Source: a virus | Direction: 5' to 3' (one strand) | Virus record (IMG/VR): IMGVR_UViG_3300042375_000181 | Coordinates: 1 to 27,234 of that record | Length of the DNA: 27,234 nt | Shown: positions 25,982 through 27,234 of the stretch, in pieces | Layout: every line of letters begins with the position of its first letter | Position numbering within the stretch: the first letter of the stretch is position 1 | Made by a program: the position numbers and the translations under genes | Notes under the pieces: model-generated | What the model was told of the DNA's origin: nothing | Seen by the model: only the letters and a program-made list of their open reading frames with translations | The model's database searches: none

Positions 25982-26147
25982 TTGGATTCTTACTGTAAAC
26001 AGACCTGAGTACTGTGAAACCAAAGACTTGTTAGTTCCAAAAGACAAGTTGACTGAGTTGTTAAGAAACGTATTAGAGAGTGATGATTGGTCTATTAGTT
26101 CTTCAATAACGATTAAACCCACAGATATGGAGTACTTTGATGGCTGA
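25974..26147 (+). CDS. Small hypothetical protein between terminase genes (57 aa)
   Basis: The ATG at 25974 and TGA at 26147 each overlap the neighbouring gene by 8 nt, so the frame fits tightly between the terminase subunits. The product is MVNWILTVNRPEYCETKDLL, VPKDKLTELLRNVLESDDWS and a beta-like end ISSSITIKPTDMEYFDG. A short alpha/beta fold is likely. It may be a terminase accessory; no family recognised. Confidence 0.6.
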   Translation: MVNWILTVNRPEYCETKDLLVPKDKLTELLRNVLESDDWSISSSITIKPTDMEYFDG

Positions 26148-27234
26148 TCTGAACTTCTCTCTACTTCCTTGGCAACAAGAGGTATTTAAGGATACGACTC
26201 GGTTCAAGGTTGTGGCTGCTGGGCGTAGATGCGGTAAGTCACGTATGGCGGCAGTTACCCTACTGATTGAAGGACTCAAGTGTCCACAAGGCTCTGCGGT
26301 TCTCTACGTTAGTCCCACTATGGGACAATCAAGACAAATCATCTGGGACTTACTGCTAGACCTTGGTAGAGAGGTTATTCAGAGTAGTCATGTAAATAAC
26401 CTAGACATTACCTTGATAAACGGGGCTAGGATATACGTTCGTGGTGCGGATAGACCTGATACCCTTCGTGGCGTTAGCTTGACCTATGCCGTACTAGACG
26501 AGGTTGCTGACATTAAACCCGAAGCATGGGAACAGGTCATTCGTGCCTCTCTATCTGATAAACGGGGAAGAGCACTCTTTATCGGCACTCCCAAAGGACG
26601 CAACTGGTTCTACGACACCTTCAAACTAGGTGAGTCAGAAGATGACCCTGATTGGAAGAGTTGGCACTTTACCACTGCTGATAACCCCCTGATTGACCAA
26701 GCAGAGATAGATTCCGCTAAAAAGACCCTGAGTTCCTTCGCTTTCAAGCAAGAATTTATGGCTTCTTTCACCAATGCGGGTTCGGATATTTTCAAAGAAG
26801 AATGGATCAAATACGGGGTTAAACCTGAACATGGAAGCTATTACATCGCTGTTGACCTTGCGGGGTTTGAGGAAGTTGCCAAACAAGCCGCTAACGCTAA
26901 GAAGCGTCTGGACGAGTCTGCTATCTCAATCGTTAAGGTGACAGACGATGGTAAGTGGTTTGTTGAGAAGATTGAACACGGAAGATGGGACATCCGTGAG
27001 ACTGCCTCCAAGATATTGATTGCTATTCGGGACTACCGCCCTTTAAGTGTGGGGATAGAGAGGGGGGCGTTAAAGAACGCTGTTTTGCCTTATCTTTCAG
27101 ACTTGATGCGAAAGAACAACACCTATGCTCACATTATAGATTTGACCCACGGGAATAGAAAAAAAGCAGACAGAATCATCTGGGCTTTACAAGGTAGGTT
27201 CGAGCATGGCAGAATTGTGTTAAATTCGGAAGAA
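26140..27234 (+). CDS. terL: Large terminase subunit (partial, runs off the right edge)
   Basis: The frame is open for 365 codons to the window end. Seen motifs: Walker A in VVAAGRRCGKSRMAAVT (K33, S34); VLYVSPTMGQSRQIIW; Walker B in SLTYAVLDEVAD (D120-E121); the coupling motif LFIGTPKGRNWFYD (148-159); and the first nuclease acid in YYIAVDLAG (D239). It is the motor that pumps DNA into the procapsid and cuts it at the start and end. IERGALKNAVLPYL fits the C-terminal nuclease domain. The remaining nuclease acids lie beyond the edge. Confidence 0.95.
   Translation, partial: MADLNFSLLPWQQEVFKDTTRFKVVAAGRRCGKSRMAAVTLLIEGLKCPQGSAVLYVSPTMGQSRQIIWDLLLDLGREVIQSSHVNNLDITLINGARIYVRGADRPDTLRGVSLTYAVLDEVADIKPEAWEQVIRASLSDKRGRALFIGTPKGRNWFYDTFKLGESEDDPDWKSWHFTTADNPLIDQAEIDSAKKTLSSFAFKQEFMASFTNAGSDIFKEEWIKYGVKPEHGSYYIAVDLAGFEEVAKQAANAKKRLDESAISIVKVTDDGKWFVEKIEHGRWDIRETASKILIAIRDYRPLSVGIERGALKNAVLPYLSDLMRKNNTYAHIIDLTHGNRKKADRIIWALQGRFEHGRIVLNSEE

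Noticed and set aside
1-27234. Temperate lifestyle genes (integrase, excisionase, CI-like repressor)
   Set aside because: None was recognised; the helix-turn-helix and winged-helix proteins alone do not support lysogeny, though part of the genome is unseen.

Overview
The window is part of a tailed double-stranded DNA phage (Caudoviricetes). It carries a terminase, head-tail and tail genes, three long internal-virion-type proteins, a lysis cassette and a recombination/replication block. There is no integrase, and no tRNA, rRNA or CRISPR array that I can see. The tail proteins look like tail-tube or nozzle components followed by large Gln/Ala/Gly-rich ejection-type proteins, with no tape measure or sheath, which points to a podovirus-like particle. 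The host should be Gram-negative: there is an i-spanin/o-spanin pair with a lipobox, a second small lipoprotein, and a GH19-type endolysin. Base composition and several familiar small protein types recall uncultured freshwater phages of betaproteobacteria, but that host guess is impression only. The portal, scaffold and capsid genes are not present and probably lie beyond the right edge, where the large terminase runs off.

Layout. (1) 1-1029: a string of tiny, lysine-rich, mostly 4-nt-overlapping genes. (2) 1026-6785: virion genes (beta-rich protein, head-tail adaptor-like protein, tail nozzle-like protein, long repetitive tail fibre with an S74-type autocleaving C-terminus), interrupted by an HNH-AP2 homing endonuclease. 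(3) 6782-12586: three large internal virion (DNA ejection) candidates. (4) 12586-15657: lysis and membrane-protein cassette with overlapping and nested genes, ending in the endolysin. (5) 15654-17709, minus strand: small zinc-binding and winged-helix proteins, an SSB-tail-like protein and a Sak3/Rad52-like annealing protein. (6) 17710-17831: divergent control region. (7) 17832-22173, plus strand: a regulator-like pair, a structured leader, a DUF1376-type replication protein, a DNA methyltransferase, a RusA resolvase, and an HNH/Ref-like nuclease among small conserved phage genes. (8) 22211-22277: back-to-back terminators. (9) 22336-24965, minus strand: eleven short genes with an ArdC-like antirestriction fragment, broken into modules by related hairpin repeats and a repeated 5' leader; this is the least explained part. 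(10) 25095-27234, plus strand: a ribbon-helix-helix-like protein, a control region with a Fur-box-like dyad and a G-rich tract, then small terminase, a small unknown gene and the large terminase.

How it fits together. The divergent region at 17.7-17.8 kb probably launches the recombination genes leftward and the replication/modification genes rightward. The 22-25 kb cluster probably supplies early host-takeover or counter-defence functions. The rightward terminase-head-tail-lysis run is the late region. A short palindrome (TAGGG-ATAAA-CCCTA and variants) recurs in all three control regions, suggesting one phage regulator binds them. Gene boundaries were chosen from ribosome-binding sites and stop/start overlaps; family names come from recognising motifs by eye, with no database search.
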